7,171 bases of DNA from Cellvibrio sp. (GCA_003524365.1 DQHS01000071.1:19531-26701), one strand, 5' to 3'; shown: positions 1 to 6,854, numbered from the stretch's first letter. Program-made: numbers and translations. The notes: generated by a model from the letters alone, not told the origin.

Positions 1-2448
1 GCCAAATGGCAACGTGCTGTTAGTCCAAGCTTTTGCGTTCGCACCAGCCAATACGCCTTCACTCAAGCCACCCGCAGCATTATCAAACTTGAATGCATCA
101 ACCTCAGCTTGGGACTCAAAACCCAGCGTGAGAATAGGCTGGGCATCCTCTACTTCCACATCACCCCAAATCTGAATATCGTCGATTTTAATTGTGCCAT
201 TAACTGCTCCGCCAAATTGAACAACAAAGTTATTCAATCCACCGGTACGTACAAAACCTTCCGGAAAATCGTCGGATGTACGCACTAACTCATTCCACTG
301 TCCCACCTGTAACTCGCTTAGCTCCCAGCGCCAGATAAAGTCGTGTGACCAAGTGTTATCTTGCATAAACATTTGGAAGTAGAAATTTGATCCAGCAAAA
401 CTTTCCGGTACAAACACTTTGACTTTAAGAGTAATTGGACCTTTCAAATTGAGTTGCTTGGAAGCAATGTCGCCCTTACCCACAGCAACATCCGCATCGC
501 CACTTGTATTTGTGTTGGTGATTTCCAATGCGCCATCCACTACCGCAGATGTTGCAAACTTATCCCAAATAACACTATAAGAGTCCGCGTCACCATCAAA
601 AGAAGTACTTAATTGCTGTGCATTAACAATCTTTGTGTTTTTCTTACTGGGATCGTTAATTTCGATGAAATCCACCAACAAAGGTTCAGACATAGCGCCA
701 TTAAAACCGCCCAACTGAATACCAAATGCTTGCGCTGGGCTTGCATCGCTGAAATCCACATTGAATTTCACGGTATTCCAAGCACCAAAGGTAAGGCCTG
801 CAAAGCTCTGCGCGGGAGTCTCTTTCCAAATCTCCCAACCGGCGCCAAATTGGCCAAATATTTTCAACCAGGCATTAGTTTCCGCCGCATAGGACGCCGG
901 AACATAGACGCGCAAAACTACCTCCACTGCCTTATCCAGCGGAATTGCATAGAGGCTTGGCGCTTTCCAACCCTGTAGATCTACCGCACTATCGCCACCA
1001 CCAGTGGGTAATATAGTTAACTTTCCGTCTGTGGCTGCCGTGGTAAGTGGCCCCCAGTGAGTCTCCCACTCTTCGTTACCCGCATCAAAATTAGCGATGT
1101 ATACCGGAGGAATGCCAGGGAATACAGTGAGATTATCGAAGATCAAATTGCCGTTGACGCCTGCTGGCTTGCCGTTGGCAACAATTTCAAACCCGATTTT
1201 TTGTACTGCCGTCAAATCAAAACCGTCTTCAACATAAGCACCAATACCTTTTAGATAATCCACACTGGTCAACTTGAAATTCACCTTATTCCAGGCGTCA
1301 AAGTTCATGCTATTTGCCTGATTCCATCCGGTGTTAGCGTAGCGACCACTGGCATCTTTTAAATACATGACAATGCCCAGCTTACCGTCATCGACATAGG
1401 CTTTTGGAATAAACACATCGGTGCGAATACTGGCCCCGCGCAAAAACAATGGTGCATCCAGCGTCATAGCGTAGGCCGCCTTGTCATCCGCAGATTGCCA
1501 TGGGATCGAAAAGCCCATGCCGCCATCACCATAGCCCTTTCTCATAATGCCCAGATGGTCAACCTCATTTTGGGGCGCAACAGCAGAGCCACCAAAACCA
1601 CTCATCACAATCGGCATATTGGTTTTTGCCAAGCTGGTCATCGCGGTGCGCACCTTGTCATCGCTATTCCAGGTTTCGCCAAATCCGTGCACCGACAACA
1701 CCAGATTACCCTGGGTGTCTGCCGCTTTAAGCTCGCGCGCGCGTCCAGCAGTGAAGGAATAATAGTCCTGACCACAACCCGCCGCGTCGATCACCAAAGG
1801 CACTTTCAAACCAGCCTTGCGGAACTCCCGAATTGCCAGTTTGTGCGCTTCTATATAATCGCCATAGCCGACGGTATTTTCAGTGAACACACTTTTTGGC
1901 CCCCACTGGTTAGCAATATTAATCATCAGGTGTGGCTGAAAGCGGTCTTGTGCAATCACTTCCAACCAGGTGCCTAACCACAAATCGCTGACGACCTTAT
2001 CCAACTCATCGGCATCATCTTTACAGGTCAATGAATCATCGACCAGCGTAACCAGCGCCACCATATTTTTACCGATGATGTCCACCAGCGCGCCTTCCAG
2101 CTCTTCTTTGCGCGTGGTCTTCTTTACTTGTAAACGCACAATGTTAGAACCAATTTCTGCCACCGGCGTAATATTTTTGATTCGCTCCAATGGATTGTCA
2201 CCAAACAAAATATTGGCACCACGAAGATAAACGGGTTGCCCAGAAACATCCTTCAGCATCCACCCATCCGCTTTAATAAACGGGGTGGACTCAGAGGGGC
2301 GCGGACGATCAGAGCCATCATCCACTACCGGCTCGGGAATTAACGGGTCGGTACTGTCTTTTTCGTCGCCCGCCAAACCACCGCCGCCACAAGCCTGTAG
2401 CAGCAAGCTACTCAGAAAGAGCGCCATGTAACTGTATTTAAATTTCAT
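1..2448 (-). CDS. Multi-modular lipoprotein: catalytically dead GH5_8-like domain plus tandem CBM-like modules (partial, open at left edge)
   Basis: The frame is open from ATG 2448 to the window edge: 816 codons, no stop, C-terminus missing. Residues 1-20 form a lipoprotein signal with lipobox LQAC (lipidated Cys20); Gly21 at +2 fits outer-membrane sorting. An acidic, Pro-rich linker follows (21-56). Residues ~57-317 match the GH5 subfamily 8 mannanase pattern: YLRGANI, SNIVRL (Arg105), INIANQWG, VIDAAGCGQ, SVHGF, VMSGFGG. Both catalytic Glu are lost (Gln181, Gly284), HxY reads H254-G-F256, and other active-site aromatics are replaced, so hydrolysis is unlikely. Residues ~318-448, 450-598 and 607-762 are homologous beta-sandwich modules; a fourth begins near 772. 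A GGAG Shine-Dalgarno supports the start. It lies 75 bp downstream of the TonB-dependent receptor and is probably co-transcribed. Inferred role: cell-surface glycan binding, perhaps beta-mannan. A catalytic domain beyond the edge cannot be excluded. Confidence 0.85.
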   Translation of the reverse strand, partial: MKFKYSYMALFLSSLLLQACGGGGLAGDEKDSTDPLIPEPVVDDGSDRPRPSESTPFIKADGWMLKDVSGQPVYLRGANILFGDNPLERIKNITPVAEIGSNIVRLQVKKTTRKEELEGALVDIIGKNMVALVTLVDDSLTCKDDADELDKVVSDLWLGTWLEVIAQDRFQPHLMINIANQWGPKSVFTENTVGYGDYIEAHKLAIREFRKAGLKVPLVIDAAGCGQDYYSFTAGRARELKAADTQGNLVLSVHGFGETWNSDDKVRTAMTSLAKTNMPIVMSGFGGSAVAPQNEVDHLGIMRKGYGDGGMGFSIPWQSADDKAAYAMTLDAPLFLRGASIRTDVFIPKAYVDDGKLGIVMYLKDASGRYANTGWNQANSMNFDAWNKVNFKLTSVDYLKGIGAYVEDGFDLTAVQKIGFEIVANGKPAGVNGNLIFDNLTVFPGIPPVYIANFDAGNEEWETHWGPLTTAATDGKLTILPTGGGDSAVDLQGWKAPSLYAIPLDKAVEVVLRVYVPASYAAETNAWLKIFGQFGAGWEIWKETPAQSFAGLTFGAWNTVKFNVDFSDASPAQAFGIQLGGFNGAMSEPLLVDFIEINDPSKKNTKIVNAQQLSTSFDGDADSYSVIWDKFATSAVVDGALEITNTNTSGDADVAVGKGDIASKQLNLKGPITLKVKVFVPESFAGSNFYFQMFMQDNTWSHDFIWRWELSELQVGQWNELVRTSDDFPEGFVRTGGLNNFVVQFGGAVNGTIKIDDIQIWGDVEVEDAQPILTLGFESQAEVDAFKFDNAAGGLSEGVLAGANAKAWTNSTLPFG
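151..1497 (-). repeat. Three tandem homologous CBM-like beta-sandwich modules within the lipoprotein
   Basis: Three modules share the same motif order. A strand of the type [VI]-[FY]-[IV]-P-x-[AS]-[YF] occurs at residues 345-351, 514-520 and 678-684. An xxWN strand follows 37-40 residues later (Trp386, Trp557, Trp718). Each module closes with a strand ending in I/V-x-D-x-[IL] (around Asp438, Asp593 and Asp756). This is a protein-level repeat that has diverged strongly at the DNA level. The layout resembles CBM27/CBM11-type jelly rolls that often follow mannanase domains, but I cannot assign a CBM family. A further module starts near residue 772 (TLGFES) and runs off the window. Confidence 0.6.
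1498..2280 (-). other. Degenerate GH5_8 (mannanase-like) domain lacking both catalytic glutamates
   Basis: This is the domain at residues ~57-317 of the lipoprotein. From memory, active GH5_8 enzymes carry IANEWG (acid/base Glu), VDAAGWGQ, SIHMYEY, IGEFG (nucleophile Glu) and a WLAWSW strand. The matching segments here read IANQWG (Gln181, CAG at 1906-1908), IDAAGCGQ (Cys225), SVHGFGE (Phe256) and MSGFGG (Gly284, GGT at 1597-1599), followed by a final strand ending IPW (Trp317). Arg105, Asn180 and His254 persist, so the barrel scaffold is recognisable. GGT differs from either Glu codon at two positions, so a single miscall would not restore the nucleophile. Confidence 0.8.
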
Positions 2449-2455
2449 AATAAAA

Positions 2456-2459
2456 CTCC
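2456..2459 (-). promoter_or_regulatory. Shine-Dalgarno of the lipoprotein gene
   Basis: GGAG on the minus strand lies 7 nt before ATG 2448. It fixes the start that gives a complete lipoprotein signal peptide. The 75 bp between the receptor stop and this ATG holds no hairpin followed by a T-run, which supports one transcript for both genes. Confidence 0.7.
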
Positions 2460-2523
2460 AAACTGTATTAAAAGGTTGCCGTGTTTAATTGCGCATTTGA
2501 TTTATTTTTTGCGACGGCACTCA

Positions 2524-5500
2524 TTAAAGTTTTACAGTCATACCTAAGGTATAACGACGCTCTTGCACCCATAGGGATTGGAACTGATCTGCCATTTGCG
2601 CGTAACTTCTGCGATTTTGTCCGGTCAGGTTGGCACCGTTGAAACTGAATTCGAGATGATCGTTAACCCAATAGTTAGCAGAGAAATCCAAATAACCAGT
2701 TGCCTCCAACCAGTTGCCTAAATTGAGTGCTGCCGCATTGGTATTCAAACCTACACGCCCGAGATACTCCTCACTGCGCCAGTTGTAGGCGAGACGCAAG
2801 TTCAAGCCATCGCGGTCATACCAGAGAATCAGGTTGGACTGATGTTCGGAGTTTGAAGGCAGAGGCAAGGCATTGCCTTCGATATCAATGTTGTTCGATT
2901 TACTTTTTGAATAGGTGTAGTTGAACTCAAGCCCGGTTGAGCTGAGGATCTCGCCAGGCAAGAAAGTGAAGGGCTGCTTGTAGCCCATTTCAAAACCATA
3001 CAAATCCGATGCCCCCACATTTCGGGTGGTATAAATATTGGCCGTGCGATCACGATCAATACCGTCGCCATCGGTAAATGGGCGCATTTCCTGAGTTTGC
3101 TCAGTGGAGGTATCGACTTCAATCAGGAACAATCCAGCCGCCAGCATGGCATTTTCATCAAAGTACCATTCCGTCGAAGTGTTATAGACATTGGCGTACC
3201 AGGGTTTGATGTAGGGGTTGCCATCATCGTTGCCGCCACCCACACAGCTCACGGATTCATTGCGTGTTTGACCGCCGCCCACTGGAATTTGGATGGGGTT
3301 ACCGTCTTCATCCAATTTGTCGCACTGCTGATACCAAAGCACCAAGCCAGAGCCAACATTATTTAGGTCATTGCGCGACGTAGTCTTTGCTGCACCGACG
3401 CGAACCACCACATCGTCTTGCGGGAAAAAGTTTAAATTAAGCGAGGGCAACACATCATTAAATGAGTGCTCAATAGTTTCCGTTTCAGCAACAAACGCAA
3501 TTTTTTGCCAATCGTCGTAACCAACAGAATTGTATTTATCCAATACATCCGGAACCACCGCGCGAATCACCGTGCGATCAGTGCGAATAAACTGCGCGCC
3601 AAAATTGCCTTTAAACGGAATTCCGGCAATGCCATCTTCGCTATTGAAATTGAGTTGCGCGAATGCCGTTGTTGTCTCTTCGGTAACATCGTAGGTATAA
3701 CCCGGATCATTGGCGGTCTTAGTGCCCGGATACAATTTATTCAGGAACGCCAAGGGGTTGTCCCACTCAGACGGATCGAGCGATGAAACGCCACCTTCAA
3801 AGCCTTTAATAGGCCCAAAGTCGGTAAATACAGCTGTGTTAGCAGCAGAAAAACCGTTATCTACCAAGCCATTCTCCAACAAACCGGTTGGCTCTTCAGC
3901 GAATTCAAATTTGCGCCACTCTGGATACTTCTGCCAAATTTGGTTGCCGGTTCTTAGCTTGTAACGTTTATCGACCGGAACACGAGGATCATCCCAGTTG
4001 GAGTAACGTGCGGTGGGCGTGACGTAATAAAACTTGGTGTAATCCGCTTGGCGCTCACCCCAGCGCAAACCACCTTCAACCGATTCCCAGAAATTATCGT
4101 TGAAGGAAAATTTGGCATCGATGCGCGCGACATTCAGCGTGGCATTGGTATCGCTGCCATCGGCAAAGCCCTGGTATTGTTTTAATAAATTTGCATTGGA
4201 AAGATCATCATCAAATGCAAATGAGGGAACATCGCGCGAGTAATCAACGGTGACGCTGTAAATATTGAGCGGATCTTTACCTGGAATTGGGTTGCCATCT
4301 ACATCAACATCTTCATCAACCCACAGCCATGCAGGAGTACCTTGCTGGAAGGTGGCCTTGCGATAATGTTTTTCTGCTTCTGCATAAATGTAACGCACGC
4401 TCGCATCAAAATTGTCACCATTGGTGTATTTCAATTGCAGGTTTGTATTAAGCGCACCGGTGCGATTACTTTCGTTGGTGGAACTGGTTTGAAAATCAGC
4501 CGCATCGATACGCGCAACATTTAATGCATGCAAAGAACGGTTTTGGGTTACGCCATCTTTGTCAACGTAACTGAAATCGATGCTATCGCCAAACTCGCTA
4601 CTGGGTAGCAGGACGTTATACAGCTGCTCGTCGTAGCCAATCAAAAGATCGTTGGTACCCTCGCGTGGAGCACGTACACCATTGACTTCGTAATAGTTAG
4701 GATTGGTTGACGCATTAAAACCAACATTCACACCGCGATCATATTGCGCCATGCTGGTGTAGAACACATCGCCACGCAAAGTAAAACCTTCGGCAATATT
4801 GGATTCAAATGTAAAGGCACCACCTTCGCGCTCGCGGTCCATGTAATTGCTTTTTGCACTGAATGATTCCGGCGTTAAATACCAGTCGCCCACGGTGTCG
4901 CCGTCGCCATCAAAATCGAGCGGATCGCGCGGAGTTCCGCCACGCTGATCCAGAAATGCCAGGCGCGCGGTTTCCCACATGGAGTAGTTGGCATTGTAGG
5001 TGGTAGAGTTAAAACCCGAGAGCGTAAACGCAAAAACATCATCAAAGTTATTGCCCACGAAAATACTGACATTATGGTCGGGATCACGCGTGCTGGTGGA
5101 GCCGTCTTTGTTGGTTTCCTTGTCCGACATGTCGCCCATGGAGCCCTCAATACGAGCGCGCACCATCCAATCCTTTAAGGTTAAGGGGCTGAGGGTTTTG
5201 AGATCTACCAAGCCAGAAATACCGCCGGCCAGTGAATTAGCAGACTGGGATTTGTAAACATCGGCACCCGAAATCAAACCGGCCGGTACATCCGAGTAGT
5301 TAGCGCCCACGCCGGTAATTGTCCAAGGGCTCAGGAACTGCTCACCGTTGAGGGTGGTTAACACTTGCGGCATACCACGCACATTCAAGCTGGTACCTTC
5401 ATTGGCCTCACGGGTAATTTGCACCCCGGTCACGCGCTGGAGCGAATCAGTGATGGTGGTATCAGGCAGCTTGCCGATATCTTCCGCCACAATCGAATCT

Positions 5501-5703
5501 ACCACTACGGAGGAATTTCGTTTGATATCAATCGCTTTGGCTTGCGATGCACGCACGCCTTTTACAATAACTTCCTCGACAGCCTCATCTGCAACTGCCG
5601 GGACTACCGGTTCCTGCGCATAAACCTGCACACCGTAAAGTGCGCAGCCTATCGCCAGAACCAGAGCTTTTTTTCTGGTGGTGATACCGCTAGGTTTGAT
5701 CAT
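2524..5703 (-). CDS. TonB-dependent outer-membrane receptor (Xanthomonas/Caulobacter-type), probable glycan importer
   Basis: The product has 1059 residues. The start at ATG 5703 is chosen because GAGGAAG sits 6 nt upstream and it gives a clean signal peptide (RKK, hydrophobic core, cleavage near VYA|QE, residues 29/30). A TonB-box-like EEVIVKG (43-49) precedes the plug. The segment DIKRN...EDIGKLPD...DSLQRVTGV (59-94) is the hallmark of the TIGR01782-like receptor group, known from polysaccharide-degrading Proteobacteria. The plug runs to about 170 and the beta-barrel fills the rest, ending in RRYTLGMTVKL; the final residue is Leu rather than the usual Phe. Predicted extracellular loops are rich in Asp motifs (D263-F-D-G-D-G-D269 and others), and one carries a likely Cys pair. 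It lies 75 bp upstream of the lipoprotein. Inferred role: TonB/ExbBD-driven uptake of oligosaccharides; substrate not determined by sequence. Confidence 0.93.
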   Translation of the reverse strand: MIKPSGITTRKKALVLAIGCALYGVQVYAQEPVVPAVADEAVEEVIVKGVRASQAKAIDIKRNSSVVVDSIVAEDIGKLPDTTITDSLQRVTGVQITREANEGTSLNVRGMPQVLTTLNGEQFLSPWTITGVGANYSDVPAGLISGADVYKSQSANSLAGGISGLVDLKTLSPLTLKDWMVRARIEGSMGDMSDKETNKDGSTSTRDPDHNVSIFVGNNFDDVFAFTLSGFNSTTYNANYSMWETARLAFLDQRGGTPRDPLDFDGDGDTVGDWYLTPESFSAKSNYMDREREGGAFTFESNIAEGFTLRGDVFYTSMAQYDRGVNVGFNASTNPNYYEVNGVRAPREGTNDLLIGYDEQLYNVLLPSSEFGDSIDFSYVDKDGVTQNRSLHALNVARIDAADFQTSSTNESNRTGALNTNLQLKYTNGDNFDASVRYIYAEAEKHYRKATFQQGTPAWLWVDEDVDVDGNPIPGKDPLNIYSVTVDYSRDVPSFAFDDDLSNANLLKQYQGFADGSDTNATLNVARIDAKFSFNDNFWESVEGGLRWGERQADYTKFYYVTPTARYSNWDDPRVPVDKRYKLRTGNQIWQKYPEWRKFEFAEEPTGLLENGLVDNGFSAANTAVFTDFGPIKGFEGGVSSLDPSEWDNPLAFLNKLYPGTKTANDPGYTYDVTEETTTAFAQLNFNSEDGIAGIPFKGNFGAQFIRTDRTVIRAVVPDVLDKYNSVGYDDWQKIAFVAETETIEHSFNDVLPSLNLNFFPQDDVVVRVGAAKTTSRNDLNNVGSGLVLWYQQCDKLDEDGNPIQIPVGGGQTRNESVSCVGGGNDDGNPYIKPWYANVYNTSTEWYFDENAMLAAGLFLIEVDTSTEQTQEMRPFTDGDGIDRDRTANIYTTRNVGASDLYGFEMGYKQPFTFLPGEILSSTGLEFNYTYSKSKSNNIDIEGNALPLPSNSEHQSNLILWYDRDGLNLRLAYNWRSEEYLGRVGLNTNAAALNLGNWLEATGYLDFSANYWVNDHLEFSFNGANLTGQNRRSYAQMADQFQSLWVQERRYTLGMTVKL

Positions 5704-5709
5704 CTTGAG

Positions 5710-5716
5710 CTTCCTC
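5710..5716 (-). promoter_or_regulatory. Shine-Dalgarno of the TonB-dependent receptor
   Basis: GAGGAAG on the minus strand, 6 nt before ATG 5703. It favours this start over an in-frame upstream GTG at 5766, which has no ribosome-binding site and would put 21 unlikely residues before the signal peptide. Confidence 0.8.
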
Positions 5717-5752
5717 GTGTTGTTATCTTTTATAAAAATAAGGGGAAACGCT

Positions 5753-5805
5753 GTGAGAAATTGCACTTGTTGCAGCTCTCACCGCTCCTCCATCAAGGAG
5801 GGCGG
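5753..5805 (-). promoter_or_regulatory. Two adjacent stem-loops in the receptor mRNA leader
   Basis: The upstream hairpin (5782-5805) pairs CCGC+CCTCC with GGAGG+GCGG around loop TTGAT, with one bulged A: a 9 bp GC-rich stem. The second inverted repeat has arms GTGAGA/TCTCAC (5753-5758 and 5777-5782) with an 18 nt loop; the two share base 5782. Neither is followed by a U-run, so they are not terminators. They lie roughly 50-100 nt before the start codon and do not cover the Shine-Dalgarno. Possible roles are mRNA stability or post-transcriptional control; neither is shown. Confidence 0.4.
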
Positions 5806-5933
5806 AACTGGGAAATACCCGGGTGGTTTACAGCGTGTGGCCGTCTCTCATTGCTTAAATTTATTGTGTTTCATACTGCAATATCAAAAATAAATAATAT
5901 TTATGTCATTTACTTGTCTGGTCTGCAAAACCG

Positions 5934-5962
5934 ATAATGAATCAAAATGTAATCGGTTTCAA
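5934..5962 (-). promoter_or_regulatory. Sigma70-like promoter for the receptor-lipoprotein operon
   Basis: On the minus strand, TTGAAA (-35, 5957-5962) is separated by 17 bp from CATTAT (-10, 5934-5939). The -35 matches consensus at 5 of 6 positions and the -10 at 4 of 6, with optimal spacing. Transcription would start near 5927 and give a leader of about 224 nt. The -35 overlaps one operator-like palindrome and the -10 overlaps a weaker one, which is consistent with a repressed promoter. Confidence 0.5.
5948..5961. promoter_or_regulatory. LacI-type operator-like palindrome overlapping the -35
   Basis: TGTAATCGGTTTCA is an imperfect 14 bp palindrome centred on CG, the geometry typical of LacI-family operators. 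It overlaps the proposed -35 by five bases. Its centre lies 23 bp from the stronger site at 5971-5984. A degenerate third copy (5926-5939, AAAACCGAT core) is 22 bp away on the other side and overlaps the -10. The cognate regulator is not in the window. Confidence 0.45.
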
Positions 5963-5970
5963 GTTGAATT

Positions 5971-5984
5971 TGTGACCGGTTACA
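5971..5984. promoter_or_regulatory. LacI-type operator-like palindrome upstream of the -35
   Basis: TGTGACCGGTTACA is a 14 bp palindrome with a single mismatched pair and a central CG, as in LacI/GalR-family operators. It lies 8 bp beyond the proposed -35 and is the best-formed of the three spaced sites, so it is the likely anchor for a sugar-responsive regulator. The TGTGA half could suggest CRP, but the half-sites are 4 bp apart rather than 6. Confidence 0.5.
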
Positions 5985-6230
5985 TCGATTTATACGCCAT
6001 AGCTAATTACGTTCACGGCCATAAAATTCACAAAAACCTATTTTTTAGTCGAAAAAAATGATGTTTTTGCTAATAATCAATATTAATCACATAAAAAGGA
6101 ATAAAAAGAGGAAATATGCAGGAAAACCGATCAAAGGAAAAAGTAGGCACTATTTGACGCCAACTACAATTCGCAAAAAAAAGAATACGGTTTCACGGCA
6201 TTTTGCGTGTAAATCGGTAGATAGGAGACA
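5985..6230. other. AT-rich intergenic stretch without a supported gene
   Basis: No coding region is supported. The short plus-strand frame here is Lys/Arg-rich because of A-runs, has no family resemblance, and runs into the terminator at 6231-6254. Two isolated elements resemble the operator core: AAAACCGATC (6123-6132) and TGTAAATCGGTAG (6208-6220). Neither forms a convincing palindrome. Confidence 0.5.
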
Positions 6231-6254
6231 TAAAAAACCCGGCAGCGCCGGGTT
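6231..6254 (-). terminator. Intrinsic terminator of the glutathione peroxidase gene
   Basis: On the minus strand, an 8 bp perfect stem AACCCGGC/GCCGGGTT with loop GCT runs into TTTTTT (complement of the A-run at 6232-6237). It begins 45 nt after the TGA stop of the peroxidase gene and separates that gene from the receptor operon. Confidence 0.88.
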
Positions 6255-6299
6255 GGGGGATACAGAGTGAGTAAGTAGGGGGTTATTCGCAGTTGGCAC

Positions 6300-6848
6300 T
6301 CACAACAACTGCTCAATCGCCTCGGCCAGCTTGGGTGAATCGGGCTTGGTCATACTGCCAAAATGCTCGACCACCTTGCCGTCCTTACCGACCAGGTATT
6401 TATTGAAATTCCACTTTGGTTCCTGACTTTGCGCGTTAAGCGCTTTGAACAAGGTATTCGCTTTTTCGCCTTTAACATGGGTGGGTGCCAACATAGTGAA
6501 AGTCACGCCGTAATTGAGGTAACAAATCTCAGCGGCTTTTTCTTCATCCGCGTCCTCTTGCTTGAAATCATCGCTGGCGAAACCAACGATCACCAAGCCT
6601 TTCTCTTTATACTTCTTGTGTAGCGCCTCAAGCTCTTTGAACTGCGAGGTAAAACCACAATGGCTGGCGGTATTCACCACCAACACCGTTTTGTTTTCCA
6701 TCAATTCACAGATATCCACCGCATCTTTTGAATGCAATTTACGGTATTCGCCTTTCATATAATCCGGGCAGGCAGATGCGGCAGCGCTAATCAAACTGAC
6801 CATAGCAACTCCAAACACGGTAACCAGAGGGTTAATAAACGATTTCAC
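6300..6848 (-). CDS. Exported glutathione peroxidase-family thiol peroxidase
   Basis: The product has 182 residues. The start is taken as GTG 6848 because GAGGAA lies 6 nt upstream and it gives a signal peptide (hydrophobic 8-21, ASA|C near 26/27). The upstream in-frame ATG at 6938 lacks a ribosome-binding site and would bury the signal. The family reduces H2O2 or lipid peroxides with thiols. Visible motifs are VVNTASHCGFTSQF with peroxidatic Cys64, the LNYGVTF strand, and WNFNKYLVG with Trp146 and Asn147 of the catalytic tetrad. The usual NQF reads DDF (Asp93-Asp94), so the tetrad Gln is replaced; I recall related exported proteobacterial homologues with the same SDDF motif. Cys27 and Cys47 could form a disulfide. 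ASAC is a weak lipobox, so lipidation is possible. It is a single-gene unit with its own terminator and is functionally unrelated to its neighbours. Confidence 0.9.
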   Translation of the reverse strand: MKSFINPLVTVFGVAMVSLISAAASACPDYMKGEYRKLHSKDAVDICELMENKTVLVVNTASHCGFTSQFKELEALHKKYKEKGLVIVGFASDDFKQEDADEEKAAEICYLNYGVTFTMLAPTHVKGEKANTLFKALNAQSQEPKWNFNKYLVGKDGKVVEHFGSMTKPDSPKLAEAIEQLL

Positions 6849-6854
6849 AGGAAA

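Noticed and set aside
1495..1977. 160-codon plus-strand open frame
   Set aside because: It lies entirely opposite the lipoprotein frame, which has recognisable GH5-like motifs; the plus-strand translation shows no domain pattern.
2449..2523. Terminator between the receptor and lipoprotein genes
   Set aside because: Only a TGCCGT/ACGGCA inverted repeat with a loop of about 30 nt is present, with no T-run after it.
5704..5766. N-terminal extension of the receptor from a GTG at 5766
   Set aside because: No Shine-Dalgarno precedes the GTG, the extension overlaps a leader stem-loop, and it would place 21 residues before a normal signal peptide that has its own GAGGAAG site.
5365..5937. 190-codon plus-strand open frame
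   Set aside because: It is antisense to the receptor's N-terminus and runs into the promoter region; no RBS or family resemblance.
5971..5984. CRP binding site reading of TGTGACCGGTTACA
   Set aside because: CRP half-sites are separated by 6 bp; here the gap is 4 bp and the centre is CG, which fits LacI-type operators better.
6058..6270. 70-codon plus-strand frame in the intergenic region
   Set aside because: The Lys/Arg-rich composition comes from A-runs, and the frame reads through the minus-strand terminator hairpin.
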